A stretch of 46,621 nt of DNA from an uncultured Oligoflexia bacterium (GCA_950061135.1 CATLVU010000006.1:1-46621); one strand, 5' to 3'. Positions 7,348 through 15,631 are shown, counted from the stretch's first letter. The notes: generated from the sequence alone by a model not told the origin. Program-made: numbers and translations.

Positions 7348-7530
7348 TTATTGGTAGTAGTTATAGGCTTCTTCAAAATTAATTTCGCTATGCTGTAGAA
7401 TGTCCATTACTTCCAATGCAACTTCACATGCGTGTCTTGAGTCTAGGTTGAACTTCGCTTCAAGGCTTTTTTGAAAGTTACCAAAAAATTGTTCTTCTAG
7501 TGAGTGTGTGTTTTCTAATGTGTTTTTCAT
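7348..7530 (-). CDS. Hypothetical 60-aa protein downstream of lexA
   Basis: An unrecognised small protein beginning MKNTLENTHSLEEQ. The start at 7530 is chosen because a strong AAGGAGGA ribosome-binding site lies 5 nt upstream; an in-frame ATG 45 nt earlier has none. It looks fully helical and mildly acidic (NLDSRHACEVALEVMDILQ), without signal peptide or membrane segment. It follows lexA on the same strand with a 65-nt gap that holds a weak hairpin, so it may be partly co-transcribed with lexA. No function can be assigned. Confidence 0.65.
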   Translation of the reverse strand: MKNTLENTHSLEEQFFGNFQKSLEAKFNLDSRHACEVALEVMDILQHSEINFEEAYNYYQ

Positions 7531-7553
7531 GTGTGTCCTCCTTGACTTGGTTG

Positions 7554-7578
7554 AAAAAAATTTCGGTATATTCATACC
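7554..7578 (-). terminator. Weak hairpin plus T-tract after lexA
   Basis: On the minus strand GGTAT-GAAT-ATACC is followed by GAAATTTTTTT. The 5-bp stem is weak but the seven-T run supports partial termination between lexA and the 60-aa gene. Confidence 0.4.
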
Positions 7579-7595
7579 AGAAACAAAAAATGTAC

Positions 7596-8198
7596 TTAAT
7601 ACGTTCTATAAAGACCTACAAGAATGCCTTTGATTTGTAGATCTCCTTCGTTAATCACGATAGGTTTCATTGAACTATTTGCAGGATGTAGTTCAATTGC
7701 ATTTTGTTTTTTATAAAATCGTTTGATAGTAGCTTGATTATCTATTGTGGCAACGACAGTATTGCCATTGTGTGCGTACTTTTGTTCTTTAACAATCACA
7801 ATATCCCCATCAAAAATACCATCTTCAATCATTGATTCTCCTGAAATCGTCAAAGCATAATGGTTTCCTCTAGACACCATATAGCTAGGTATTGAGACAG
7901 TTTCACTTCCCTCGATTGCTTCGATTGGATTTCCTGCAGCAACTTTTCCATGAAGTGGGATATCTATTACATTTTGTTGACCTTCGCTAATAGTTTTAGG
8001 TGTTAATCCTCTAACAGAATTAACATCGCTTTCAAGATAGTCCGCATTTTTAAGATAGCGGATATAATCTTGTACAGAGCCTAATGATTTGAAACCGAAA
8101 TGGTCTTTGATCTCAAGCTGTGTGGGAGAGATATCGTGTTCATCTATATACTCAACAATGTAGTCGTATACTTGTTTTTGTTTTCTCGTAAGTCCCAT
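7596..8198 (-). CDS. lexA: LexA repressor, SOS-type autoprotease
   Basis: A 200-aa protein with an N-terminal winged helix (residues 1-65, TRKQKQVYDYIVEYIDEH then SPTQLEIKDHFGF) and a C-terminal S24 latent protease. The Ala88-Gly89 self-cleavage site is intact in KVAAGNP, the nucleophile is Ser122 in SGESM, and the general base is Lys159 in ATIKR. RecA filaments should trigger cleavage after DNA damage. The recognition helix differs from the enterobacterial one, consistent with a different operator. It is divergent from dinB with a 69-bp shared control region holding repeated CGTAA elements. The start is supported by AAGGA 5 nt upstream. Confidence 0.93.
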   Translation of the reverse strand: MGLTRKQKQVYDYIVEYIDEHDISPTQLEIKDHFGFKSLGSVQDYIRYLKNADYLESDVNSVRGLTPKTISEGQQNVIDIPLHGKVAAGNPIEAIEGSETVSIPSYMVSRGNHYALTISGESMIEDGIFDGDIVIVKEQKYAHNGNTVVATIDNQATIKRFYKKQNAIELHPANSSMKPIVINEGDLQIKGILVGLYRTY

Positions 8199-8255
8199 AT
8201 TTTCCTTTTTAGTTTTACGTAACTAAGATATAATTTATCCGTAACAAATGCGTAA
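8187..8255. promoter_or_regulatory. Phased CGTAA repeats, candidate LexA operator region
   Basis: CGTAA occurs at 8187, 8218, 8240 and 8251, always on the plus strand, with start-to-start distances of 31, 22 and 11 bp, close to whole helical turns. The 8218 copy lies inside the palindrome TTACGTAA (8215-8222). The two right copies sit between the -35 and -10 boxes of the lexA promoter. From memory, the Bdellovibrio LexA site is TTAC-N3-GTAA; the half-site matches here but the spacing does not. Confidence 0.5.
8229..8234 (+). promoter_or_regulatory. dinB -10 element
   Basis: A perfect TATAAT lies 34 nt before the dinB start codon. The -35 region is poor (AT-rich, no TTGACA-like box), consistent with a weak or regulated promoter overlapping the CGTAA repeats. 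Confidence 0.5.
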
Positions 8256-8260
8256 GTCAA
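8232..8260 (-). promoter_or_regulatory. lexA promoter
   Basis: On the minus strand TTGACT (8260-8255), 17 nt, then TAAATT (8237-8232). Two CGTAA repeats lie in the spacer, so a bound repressor would block polymerase directly, which fits autoregulation. Confidence 0.6.
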
Positions 8261-8267
8261 ATTAAAT

Positions 8268-9320
8268 ATGAAAAAAATTATCCACATAGATATAGATTAC
8301 TTTTTTGCTCAAGTGGAAGTTCTTCGAAACCCTGAGCTTAAAAATGATCCTGTTGCAATTGCCTATAAGGGGAAGCGTAGTGTTTTGTGTACATGTAATT
8401 ATATCGCTCGAGACTATGGAGTTAAAAGTGCAATGCCACTATCACTTGCTTTAAAAAAATGTCCAAAGCTTAAAGTGATTAATCCGCGATTCGATCTTTA
8501 CAAATCTTATAGTGATAGCTTTTTTAGTATTCTAGAGAAGTTTTCATCTATTGTAGAGAAGGTGTCGGTTGATGAGGCGTACATAGATGTGTCGGATTGT
8601 GAGGATGCTAATGTTTTAGCACAAAATTTAAAGAACGAAGTGTATGAAAATCTGGGCCTAACAGTTAGTCTCGGAGTTTCTTATAATAAACTCTTAGCAA
8701 AAATTGGAAGTGAGCTCTATAAGCCTAACGGTATTGCACTGATTCGTCCTGATAATATCGAAGAAAAAATAGCAAACTTTCCTGTTGGTAAAATTCAAGG
8801 TGTTGGGGAGAAGTGTAGAGAGAAATTACATGATTTGGAGATAAAAACTTTTGGTGATCTTCAACAACAGAGTAAGCTTTTTTTAATAAACCACTTTGGA
8901 AGTTTTGGCGAAAAACTTTTTTTATATTCGAGAGGAATTGATAATAGGTGCTTGAATACTAAAAGAGTTAGAAAGTCATTGAGTGTAGAAAGAACTTTTG
9001 AGGAAGATATTTATTACGGAGATGAATTATTAAAGTTTGTAGAAAATTGTTTTGAAGAATTAAAAAATAGAATTAAGCAGAGAAATTTCTCTTATCAAAC
9101 AGCTTTTATAAAAATTAAATATGAAGATTTTAAAATTGAAAATAAAGAGTTTAAAGTAACGAACTTATTGAAAGAGAATTTTCTAATAGCATTGGGCCAA
9201 TTTAATACAACTAAAAAAATACGATTAGTTGGTCTTGGTGTAAGAGCTAAAATTGCGAAAAACAGTGAGTATCAGCTTATTTTGCCTTTTGAGAATAAAG
9301 ATTATCCCATCGAACCTTAA
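8268..9320 (+). CDS. dinB: DNA polymerase IV (Y-family, translesion)
   Basis: A 350-aa error-prone polymerase. Catalytic acids are Asp8 in HIDIDYFF and Asp102-Glu103 in SVDEAY; SLGVSYNKLLAKIGSELYKP and the helix-hairpin-helix stretch VGKIQGVGEKCREKL follow, then the little-finger domain from about residue 230. The C-terminus contains QLILPF, a typical sliding-clamp-binding peptide. It diverges from lexA and shares the candidate operator, so SOS control is likely. No clear ribosome-binding site precedes the ATG, which may limit expression. Its last 44 nt overlap the opposite-strand gene that ends at 9277. Confidence 0.95.
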   Translation: MKKIIHIDIDYFFAQVEVLRNPELKNDPVAIAYKGKRSVLCTCNYIARDYGVKSAMPLSLALKKCPKLKVINPRFDLYKSYSDSFFSILEKFSSIVEKVSVDEAYIDVSDCEDANVLAQNLKNEVYENLGLTVSLGVSYNKLLAKIGSELYKPNGIALIRPDNIEEKIANFPVGKIQGVGEKCREKLHDLEIKTFGDLQQQSKLFLINHFGSFGEKLFLYSRGIDNRCLNTKRVRKSLSVERTFEEDIYYGDELLKFVENCFEELKNRIKQRNFSYQTAFIKIKYEDFKIENKEFKVTNLLKENFLIALGQFNTTKKIRLVGLGVRAKIAKNSEYQLILPFENKDYPIEP

Positions 9321-9594
9321 GTTGTGGTGGGAAAGCATCAATTGCTTCGAAAATACTTTTGTTGAATAGATCAATATTTTCTCGTTTGATTTCTAATGAT
9401 GCAATCTTCTGGTAGCAGTCAGCAAGTCTTGGATTTGAATCTTGGTTTTCTTTTAGGTAGTTCACGATGTCAAAAATTAAATCTAGGTCTTGGTTTTTAA
9501 GGATTCTTGATCTTTGAAATAAATAATAAAGTAGACCAAAGAAGACCAGAATTCCAAGTTCAATTATGATTTTTAAAGTCGTATCATCTAACAT
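9277..9594 (-). CDS. Small membrane-anchored hypothetical protein
   Basis: A 105-aa protein with one N-terminal membrane segment (IIIELGILVFFGLLYYLF, about residues 9-26) and a cytoplasmic helical part with Arg/Lys just after the membrane. The tail reads FPPQLKVRWDNLYSQ. No family is recognised. Its 3' end runs 44 nt into dinB on the other strand, encoding about 14 of its own C-terminal residues there. It may be a real gene because the ORF starts cleanly and the hydrophobic profile is protein-like, but it has little other support. Confidence 0.6.
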   Translation of the reverse strand: MLDDTTLKIIIELGILVFFGLLYYLFQRSRILKNQDLDLIFDIVNYLKENQDSNPRLADCYQKIASLEIKRENIDLFNKSIFEAIDAFPPQLKVRWDNLYSQKAK

Positions 9595-9615
9595 GTTATA
9601 ATCATATCATAAAAG

Positions 9616-9632
9616 AGGTAATTATTTTACCT
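9616..9632. repeat. Inverted repeat AGGTAA-N5-TTACCT
   Basis: Six-base perfect arms around five bases, 22-38 bp upstream of the 105-aa membrane protein's start and in front of the 84-aa gene. Its shape suits a dimeric repressor site serving either divergent gene. No known motif is matched. Confidence 0.3.
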
Positions 9633-9693
9633 TCATCAGGAATGTTTTAAGTTTTTAGAAACTATCGGCGATAAGTAAAGAGGAGAAAGCTTA

Positions 9694-9948
9694 ATGTACT
9701 ATGCCAGAGGCTTAAAAGAACTATTATTTGAAACTGAGTTGAGCATTGATTTTTTTGAAAATTTAGATGAATTTCATCTCGCTTATATAGGACATTGTTT
9801 TGAAACTGCTTTGGAAGAGAATATGGGGCTGATGAATGAGGTTGGTCAATATAACTATGACTTATTCCAAGAGTTCAAGGCTCATTATATTGAAAATATC
9901 TATTTTGTAGATTTCGATAATTCAAAAAATAAAAAATCTGCTGCCTAG
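9694..9948 (+). CDS. Hypothetical 84-aa protein
   Basis: Starts MYYARGLKELLFETELSIDFF behind a good GAGGAGA ribosome-binding site. It is acidic and aromatic-rich with a lysine-rich end (NSKNKKSAA), no signal peptide and no membrane segment; probably a small cytoplasmic helical protein. Its TAG stop shares the tetramer CTAG with the TAG of the convergent amidotransferase gene. Function unknown. Confidence 0.65.
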   Translation: MYYARGLKELLFETELSIDFFENLDEFHLAYIGHCFETALEENMGLMNEVGQYNYDLFQEFKAHYIENIYFVDFDNSKNKKSAA

Positions 9949-10817
9949 TTTTTACTAAATGGTAAATTCAAATTCTTTGTTTTAAAAATCATTTGAGAGT
10001 CAATTAAAATAAATTGGCCATTATTCATTGGTGTCCAAATATTTTCCCCTTGCATTTTTTCGCTGGAAATAATGAGATGGTTGATCTCTTGGCCTGAGTT
10101 GCTCGATGATTCGCAGCTATTGTTATAAAACTTACAAGTGTTTCTTTCAGGGCACTGTGACTTATGAGTAGAAAAAAATATAGATTGACCTGCCTGCAAT
10201 GAGCACAAAATTTCACCATTAGTTAAAATAAAAGTAATATGATTCTCTTTAGGATCTTGGTCCGGCTTATTATAGAGCTCTCCAGAGAGTTTACAGATTG
10301 AATTAATCGCATTTTCAATTGCTAAAGCAAACAGGTCTGTGTCAATCTGAGAAAAGTCTAAACTACCAAATGTGTTTTTTAGAGAGCTTAAAATAACAAA
10401 GAAAATCATTTCACTGTCAGTTGTCCCTAAAATATAGGGACGTAAATCGGCATCAATTAAATTTCGTAAATCTTTTTTATAGGCACTAAAGTTTTTGAGA
10501 TTACCGTTATGTGCAAAAATCCATCGTCCAAATTGGAAGGGGTGTGCATTTAAAATATTTAATGAGCCCTGAGTAGCTTTTCTTATATGAGCGAGCACTG
10601 TTTTCGATCTTACGACTCCGCTGACTGTTTGAAAAATATGATCATCAAACGCTGCTTCGGGAGATTTTATTATATGTGGCGCACCTTGGATATAGTATCC
10701 AACTCCCCAGCCATCTGGATGCTTCACGCTTTGTGCGTTTAAAGCGTTTTCAGCGTGAATTAGGCTGTGATTAACCTGGCTTTGAAAGACTGACTTAAAT
10801 CCAAATAATCGACACAT
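9945..10817 (-). CDS. Class II glutamine amidotransferase (YafJ-like)
   Basis: A 290-aa Ntn-type glutaminase domain protein. Cys2 (MCRLFGF) would be the nucleophile after Met removal. HPDGWGVGYY, the VLAHIRKATQG block and the PFQFGRWIFAHNGNL stretch match the YafJ/EgtC-like family, followed by the TDSEMIFF motif. These proteins hydrolyse glutamine or a gamma-glutamyl compound; the partner and product are not known. A cysteine-rich patch (CPERNTCKFYNNSC) in the C-terminal third is unusual and could hold a metal or disulfide. It converges with the 84-aa gene. Confidence 0.88.
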   Translation of the reverse strand: MCRLFGFKSVFQSQVNHSLIHAENALNAQSVKHPDGWGVGYYIQGAPHIIKSPEAAFDDHIFQTVSGVVRSKTVLAHIRKATQGSLNILNAHPFQFGRWIFAHNGNLKNFSAYKKDLRNLIDADLRPYILGTTDSEMIFFVILSSLKNTFGSLDFSQIDTDLFALAIENAINSICKLSGELYNKPDQDPKENHITFILTNGEILCSLQAGQSIFFSTHKSQCPERNTCKFYNNSCESSSNSGQEINHLIISSEKMQGENIWTPMNNGQFILIDSQMIFKTKNLNLPFSKN

Positions 10818-10905
10818 ACCATATTTTCGGTCATGAATTGCTACTAAACAAGGGGGTAATTTGGTAAAGCTGGATACTTAGTGAAAATGAGTTAAACTAG
10901 ATAAA

Positions 10906-12630
10906 ATGAAGTATATTAAATATTTAGTACTACTTGTCTTTATACTCGTAGTGATTTTCTTTTTATTAAAACTGTATAGTGGGCATCGATCTTCGGACAA
11001 TATTCTGCGCTTATCTGTTGATAACTCTATAAAAACATTTGATCCTGCTGTTGTATTCAATGATGATGGGCTCACGGTTTTGAGTCAGTCTCTAGAAACT
11101 TTATACCAATACCACTATCTTAAAAGACCATATGAGGTCATCCCATCTTTGGCAGAATCTATGCCTGAAATCACAGATGAGGGGAGAAGATACTTAATTA
11201 AAATAAAAAGAGGTGTGTTGTATCATCCTCATAAGTTTTTAAAGGATACTAGAGAAGTGATTGCAGATGACTTTATTTGGGCAATTAAAAGACTAGCTTT
11301 TAGGCCTTTAAAAAGTACAGGGAATTGGCTATTTGAGGGGAAAATCAAAGGCTTTAATAACTTTACCAATGAGGTTGGAGATAGCTTAGAAAAATTTTAC
11401 ACAAAAGAAATTGAAGGACTAAGAAAAATAGACGATTACACTTTTGAAATTTTATTAGAAAAGCCTGAGCCTAATTTACTTTATTTCTTATCAATGAATT
11501 TTACATCTCCAACACCGATAGAGCTGCTTAAAGGACTAGAAAATGATCTTAGTGAAACATTAGTCGGAACAGGTGCTTTTTATTTAGAGTTTTCAAATGA
11601 TCAAGAATATCGCTTTAAAAAGTTTGAAAAGTTTCATGATGAATATTACCCAACAGTGGGAGATCGCTATGCTAATACGGAGCAATTACTGGGTTCATCT
11701 AGAGAAAAATTACCGTTTCTCTCAGGCGTAGAGTTTAAGGTAATAGAAAATGAAAATGAAAGATGGGAATCATTTAAAAATAAAGAAATAGACTTATTAA
11801 ATTTACCTAAAAAATTCTTGTCTTTTTTATCACAAGACGAAAGTACTCTGAGCCAAGAATTAGAGGAAATGGGAGTTGAAGTTAAGCACTTTTCACGTCA
11901 AACAAGTCGCTGGTTAGGCTTTAATATGAATGATCCTTTAGTTGGGCAAAATGATAACTTTCGAAAAGCGTTAGCACATATTGTTGATGTTGATGAGTAT
12001 ATAAAAATCGTAACAAATAATACGAGCTTAAAGGCAAATTCAATTTACAATCCATCAATCCCTGGATACCGGCCAGCAACCAAACTTGATTATGAGTATA
12101 ATAAAGAAAAAGCCTTGAGATATTTACATGCATCGAAGGTTAATCCTTCTGCTGTTTCATTGACTTATTCAACAAGAGGAAAAGAGGACGTCCACTTTAA
12201 AGAGGCGAATTTTTTTAAATCTCAATTTGCTAAGCTTGGAATAGAACTTAAAATCGAAACCTTAAATTTTTCACAATTTTTAAAACGAGGAAGAGCAGGC
12301 GAGCTACAAGTTTGGACTGACAATTGGATTTATGATTATCCTGACGGAGAGAATATTTTACAATTACTGGTATCGAAAAATCATCCTGGAATTAATAAAA
12401 GCGGTTACTCTGATAATGAAGTTGATAAGCTCTTTTTAAGAATGTCCACGGAGCTTGATAAAAAAGAACGATTTGAGCTGATGTATGATATTGAAAAAAT
12501 AGTATCAAGAGATACACCATGGGTTATGTTATTATATGAAAGCACTTATATCTTAAAACAAAAAAATGTGAAGAATTTCAGAAAGTCATTTTTCATTAGA
12601 AACTATACCAAATATATTAGAAAAGATTAG
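10906..12630 (+). CDS. Peptide/oligopeptide ABC transporter substrate-binding protein (SBP family 5), membrane-anchored
   Basis: A 574-aa protein of the OppA/DppA fold. After an N-terminal membrane helix (about residues 5-22, YLVLLVFILVVIFFLLKL) come LSVDNSIKTFDPAVVFND, the early strand block of this family, and RKALAHIVDVDEYIKIV, its typical central motif; the C-terminal YDYPDGENILQLL block also fits. There is no lipobox cysteine, so it appears anchored by an uncleaved helix. No permease or ATPase gene lies near it, so it either serves a transporter encoded elsewhere or acts as a sensor. No strong ribosome-binding site is visible. The stop tetramer is shared with the convergent dus gene. Confidence 0.85.
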   Translation: MKYIKYLVLLVFILVVIFFLLKLYSGHRSSDNILRLSVDNSIKTFDPAVVFNDDGLTVLSQSLETLYQYHYLKRPYEVIPSLAESMPEITDEGRRYLIKIKRGVLYHPHKFLKDTREVIADDFIWAIKRLAFRPLKSTGNWLFEGKIKGFNNFTNEVGDSLEKFYTKEIEGLRKIDDYTFEILLEKPEPNLLYFLSMNFTSPTPIELLKGLENDLSETLVGTGAFYLEFSNDQEYRFKKFEKFHDEYYPTVGDRYANTEQLLGSSREKLPFLSGVEFKVIENENERWESFKNKEIDLLNLPKKFLSFLSQDESTLSQELEEMGVEVKHFSRQTSRWLGFNMNDPLVGQNDNFRKALAHIVDVDEYIKIVTNNTSLKANSIYNPSIPGYRPATKLDYEYNKEKALRYLHASKVNPSAVSLTYSTRGKEDVHFKEANFFKSQFAKLGIELKIETLNFSQFLKRGRAGELQVWTDNWIYDYPDGENILQLLVSKNHPGINKSGYSDNEVDKLFLRMSTELDKKERFELMYDIEKIVSRDTPWVMLLYESTYILKQKNVKNFRKSFFIRNYTKYIRKD

Positions 12631-13601
12631 TGATAGTTATTCTTTAAGTCTTGCAAGACTTCTAATTGCTCAGGAAAAGATTTTGAAAGCAAAAACTTTC
12701 TTTTAAATTGGGCTCCGTCGGGAAAGTCATCAAAAACATATCGACTAACGCTCTTAAGTCTTTTGATTTTTGATGCTTCTTCTAAATTTTGACTCCCTAC
12801 TACTTCATAGAATGTATTAAAATACTTCTCTAGTTCTTTTGCTCTTAAGACCAAGGAGTTATCTTCTTTGTTCCTATAGACTCTCGCAAGCCAAGGAGTT
12901 TTAAGCGCCCCTCGAGCTATCATCGCTGAATGACATTGAGTATAGTCAAAAAACTTCTGGATGTCGTTTTCGTCCCAGATATCTCCATTACCTATAATTG
13001 GAGTTGAGACACTTTTTACAGCTTGCTTTATATAGTCCCAGTTCGCAATTCCTTTATAAAGTTGGACTCTTGTTCTGGCATGAATAATAATTGCGTCAAC
13101 ACCTTCTTCCTCAAGGAGTTTTAGTATTTGAATAAAATTATTATCATCCTCATAGCCGACTCTGATTTTACAGGTAAATGTTCCTTTAAAATTATCACGA
13201 ATAATTTTTATAATGGGCCGGAGCTTATCAAGGTCACTGAGTAGAAATGAGCCTCCTTGGTTTTTACAAACAGTATTAGATGGACAGCCTAGATTCAAAT
13301 CAATCCATTCAAAACCCAAAGATGAAATAGCACTAACAGTTTCCTTGGTGTATGCATTTGGACTGGTTAAAATTTGATACTGAGTTTTATTCTTCAAATT
13401 TTCATCTTGGTAAATATTTTCTCCAAAATGCTTAAGTATATGTTTTAAAGGATAAGGGGCAGGGGTTGGTACTCTTAAAAAGTCGCATGAATAGCGATCC
13501 CATTCTGGATAAAGCTTTTGAACCATTTCTCTGTAATAAGAGTCAGTGATTCCCTCCATCGGAGCAAACAATAAAGATTCGGGCACGAGCGACAATGACA
13601 T
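12627..13601 (-). CDS. tRNA-dihydrouridine synthase family protein
   Basis: A 324-aa FMN-dependent enzyme reducing specific uridines in tRNA. Seen are FAPMEGITD at residues 12-20, LNLGCPSNTVCKNQGG with Cys106 as the presumed catalytic residue, KIRVGYED, IIIHARTRVQLYKG and PIIGNGDIWD (FMN phosphate binding), then MIARGALKTPW. The APMEG variant of the first motif leans towards the DusC subgroup, but the sequence alone does not settle the target position. It stands alone between two plus-strand genes. Confidence 0.9.
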   Translation of the reverse strand: MSLSLVPESLLFAPMEGITDSYYREMVQKLYPEWDRYSCDFLRVPTPAPYPLKHILKHFGENIYQDENLKNKTQYQILTSPNAYTKETVSAISSLGFEWIDLNLGCPSNTVCKNQGGSFLLSDLDKLRPIIKIIRDNFKGTFTCKIRVGYEDDNNFIQILKLLEEEGVDAIIIHARTRVQLYKGIANWDYIKQAVKSVSTPIIGNGDIWDENDIQKFFDYTQCHSAMIARGALKTPWLARVYRNKEDNSLVLRAKELEKYFNTFYEVVGSQNLEEASKIKRLKSVSRYVFDDFPDGAQFKRKFLLSKSFPEQLEVLQDLKNNYH

Positions 13602-13691
13602 AGAGTATTATCTATATAATTATTAGTACCTTGTCATTTAATCTTTTTCATTTACGAAAAATCTTGTTACCGGTAGTTAAAAAGGCAACAA

Positions 13692-14987
13692 ATGAGGTTT
13701 ATTATGAAAATTTTGATATTATTTTTGTTGACGATTAATGCGCATGGTAAATCGATAAAAGACTATGCCTATTATAAATATGACCTATCTTTTACGAACC
13801 CAATTTGTTCTGAGTATTCTTATGATCAAGCTATGATCTCTAATAATGGGAACGAGCTGGCTTCAAAGCCCAAGAATGTCTATTGTAAAAAGGGAGATAA
13901 AAGCTTTAATGAGAATAGGTCTGATAATCCCCATGGACTATTAAAAGCATTAATATCTTCTCCTGATTTAAAGAGTATCTTTTTAACTTTTCTGTCTTTT
14001 TCAAATTCTGATATTGCAAAATCGTTATGCCATGCAATTTCGAGAGGCGTTGAAGTTACTTTTATAATTGATTCAAATAATGAAGACAGAGATTACGGAA
14101 GAGAAGAATTAGACTTTATCGCCAATTGCGCACCTCCTGCAGGAGGAAAAAAAGCCGTAACTTTATTTAGAGGAAATAGAGGAGGCCTTGGCTATGCTCA
14201 TAATAAAATTATTATGGCCGATTACAAGGAGAATAACGACAAAACTACAATTGTGTTTAGCTCTGGAAATATGTCTTCAGGAACTACTTTACACCATGAA
14301 AATTGGCATTTTCTAACAACTTCAAAAGAGAGTTACTTCTATCAGGCCCATGATTGTGTACGCCAAGGAATGCTCGATGAGAATATTTCTTCTAGGCGAG
14401 CAAAGTTTAAAAAGTTTTTAAAAGGATGCCGCGATAATATTTCAGTTAAGGAAGAAGATGATATTAAAACATATTTCGTGCCTAGCGATGGAAAGATCGC
14501 TATGGATAATATTTTAATGAATATGAAAAAAGCTTCAAGTGTTGATATTGCCGTTCATCGATTTACTCATCCTGACTTAATTAATGGGCTTGTTGCTAAA
14601 AAAGATGCAGTAAGATTTATTTCTGATGATGACTTGTACTGGACTGGTATTAAAAGAGGTACAGTCGGTTCGAATATGATTTTTGAGTATTATAATTTAG
14701 AAAAAATTCAAAAATCTGGTGCAAAGATCAAGTTTATGGAAACAAATGAAGGGGCACGCCTTTTACACCATAATAAATTTATAATTTTTAATTATGAAGA
14801 CCAATCAAGAGCAGTTCATACAGGAGCAGGTAATTTTACAAAAGCAGCCTTTTCAAAAAACTTTGAAAATTACTATTTTATAACAATTCCAGAGATTACT
14901 CAGAAGTTTGCAAGACAGTACCATTTTATGTTTGATATACAGGCTTCCAGTACTCAGGAAATGCCTAACGAGTATGTTTTACCTTAG
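13692..14987 (+). CDS. Secreted phospholipase D-like protein with one altered HKD motif
   Basis: A 431-aa exported protein with two PLD half-sites. The first, H170-N-K172-IIMA-D177, is a complete HxKx4D. The second, H360-N-K362-FIIF-N367, has Asn where Asp is usual, followed by GAGNFT. The signal peptide is MKILILFLLTINAHG. Two starts are possible: ATG 13692 (AAAGG upstream) and ATG 13704 (GAGG 5 nt upstream); the latter gives the cleaner signal peptide. The enzyme could be a nuclease or a phospholipase acting on host or prey material. It converges with the Nudix gene, overlapping by 9 nt. Confidence 0.82.
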   Translation: MRFIMKILILFLLTINAHGKSIKDYAYYKYDLSFTNPICSEYSYDQAMISNNGNELASKPKNVYCKKGDKSFNENRSDNPHGLLKALISSPDLKSIFLTFLSFSNSDIAKSLCHAISRGVEVTFIIDSNNEDRDYGREELDFIANCAPPAGGKKAVTLFRGNRGGLGYAHNKIIMADYKENNDKTTIVFSSGNMSSGTTLHHENWHFLTTSKESYFYQAHDCVRQGMLDENISSRRAKFKKFLKGCRDNISVKEEDDIKTYFVPSDGKIAMDNILMNMKKASSVDIAVHRFTHPDLINGLVAKKDAVRFISDDDLYWTGIKRGTVGSNMIFEYYNLEKIQKSGAKIKFMETNEGARLLHHNKFIIFNYEDQSRAVHTGAGNFTKAAFSKNFENYYFITIPEITQKFARQYHFMFDIQASSTQEMPNEYVLP

Positions 14988-15494
14988 TAAATCGAAGTTT
15001 TTAATTTTGAATATACCTAAAGCTGCTTGATCCCAAGGAAGGTCACCGCTATAAATCATCTGAATGATTTCATCAATGGAAAATGATAATAGCTCTACAA
15101 TTGTCTCTTCACCGTCTGGGTTTGGAATTTTGTTAGGAGTTAAGTCTGTCGCTAAAATTTGATATATATTATTATTAATAGTTCCAGAGCTCTTCCTGTG
15201 AATAAGAATTTCTAGACGGCCTGCTTGGTACCCAATTTCTTCTTGAAGCTCACGGTTTGCTGTTAATAGAGGATCGTCTTCATCCTTATCAATAAGTCCG
15301 GTTACAAACTTTAAGCGAACAGCTTTATCTTCATGGGGACGTTTTTCTTTAATTAGAAAAATTTTTCCTTCCTCTGTGATAGGGTAAATAATAACTCCGT
15401 CATTTAGATAGACCTTCTCCCAAACTAGGCCATCAATTTCTTCTTCTCCTACTTGGATAAATTTTCCTTTATAAACTAGTTTTTCAGAGCTCAT
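14979..15494 (-). CDS. Nudix hydrolase (ADP-ribose pyrophosphatase-like)
   Basis: A hydrolase of nucleoside-diphosphate-linked compounds, 171 aa from the ATG at 15494. That start is preferred because AAAGGA lies 5 nt upstream; an in-frame TTG 18 nt earlier is the only longer option. The Nudix box GLIDKDEDDPLLTANRELQE plus EIGY is present, but there is one residue too many between the first Glu and RE compared with Gx5Ex7REUxEExGU. The YKGKFIQV start and FLIKEKRP block resemble ADP-ribose pyrophosphatases. Substrate uncertain. Confidence 0.82.
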   Translation of the reverse strand: MSSEKLVYKGKFIQVGEEEIDGLVWEKVYLNDGVIIYPITEEGKIFLIKEKRPHEDKAVRLKFVTGLIDKDEDDPLLTANRELQEEIGYQAGRLEILIHRKSSGTINNNIYQILATDLTPNKIPNPDGEETIVELLSFSIDEIIQMIYSGDLPWDQAALGIFKIKNFDLLR

Positions 15495-15631
15495 ACAGTC
15501 CTTTGATTTCAATGTCTTATACTAACAATTGACACCTGTTATGGGCAATATTTTCTTTAAAGCCCGCATGATTTCAATAAGTTATAAAACTTGTTAAAAT
15601 TTATTTAGGTAAAGGTTTAAAATGGAGAGAT

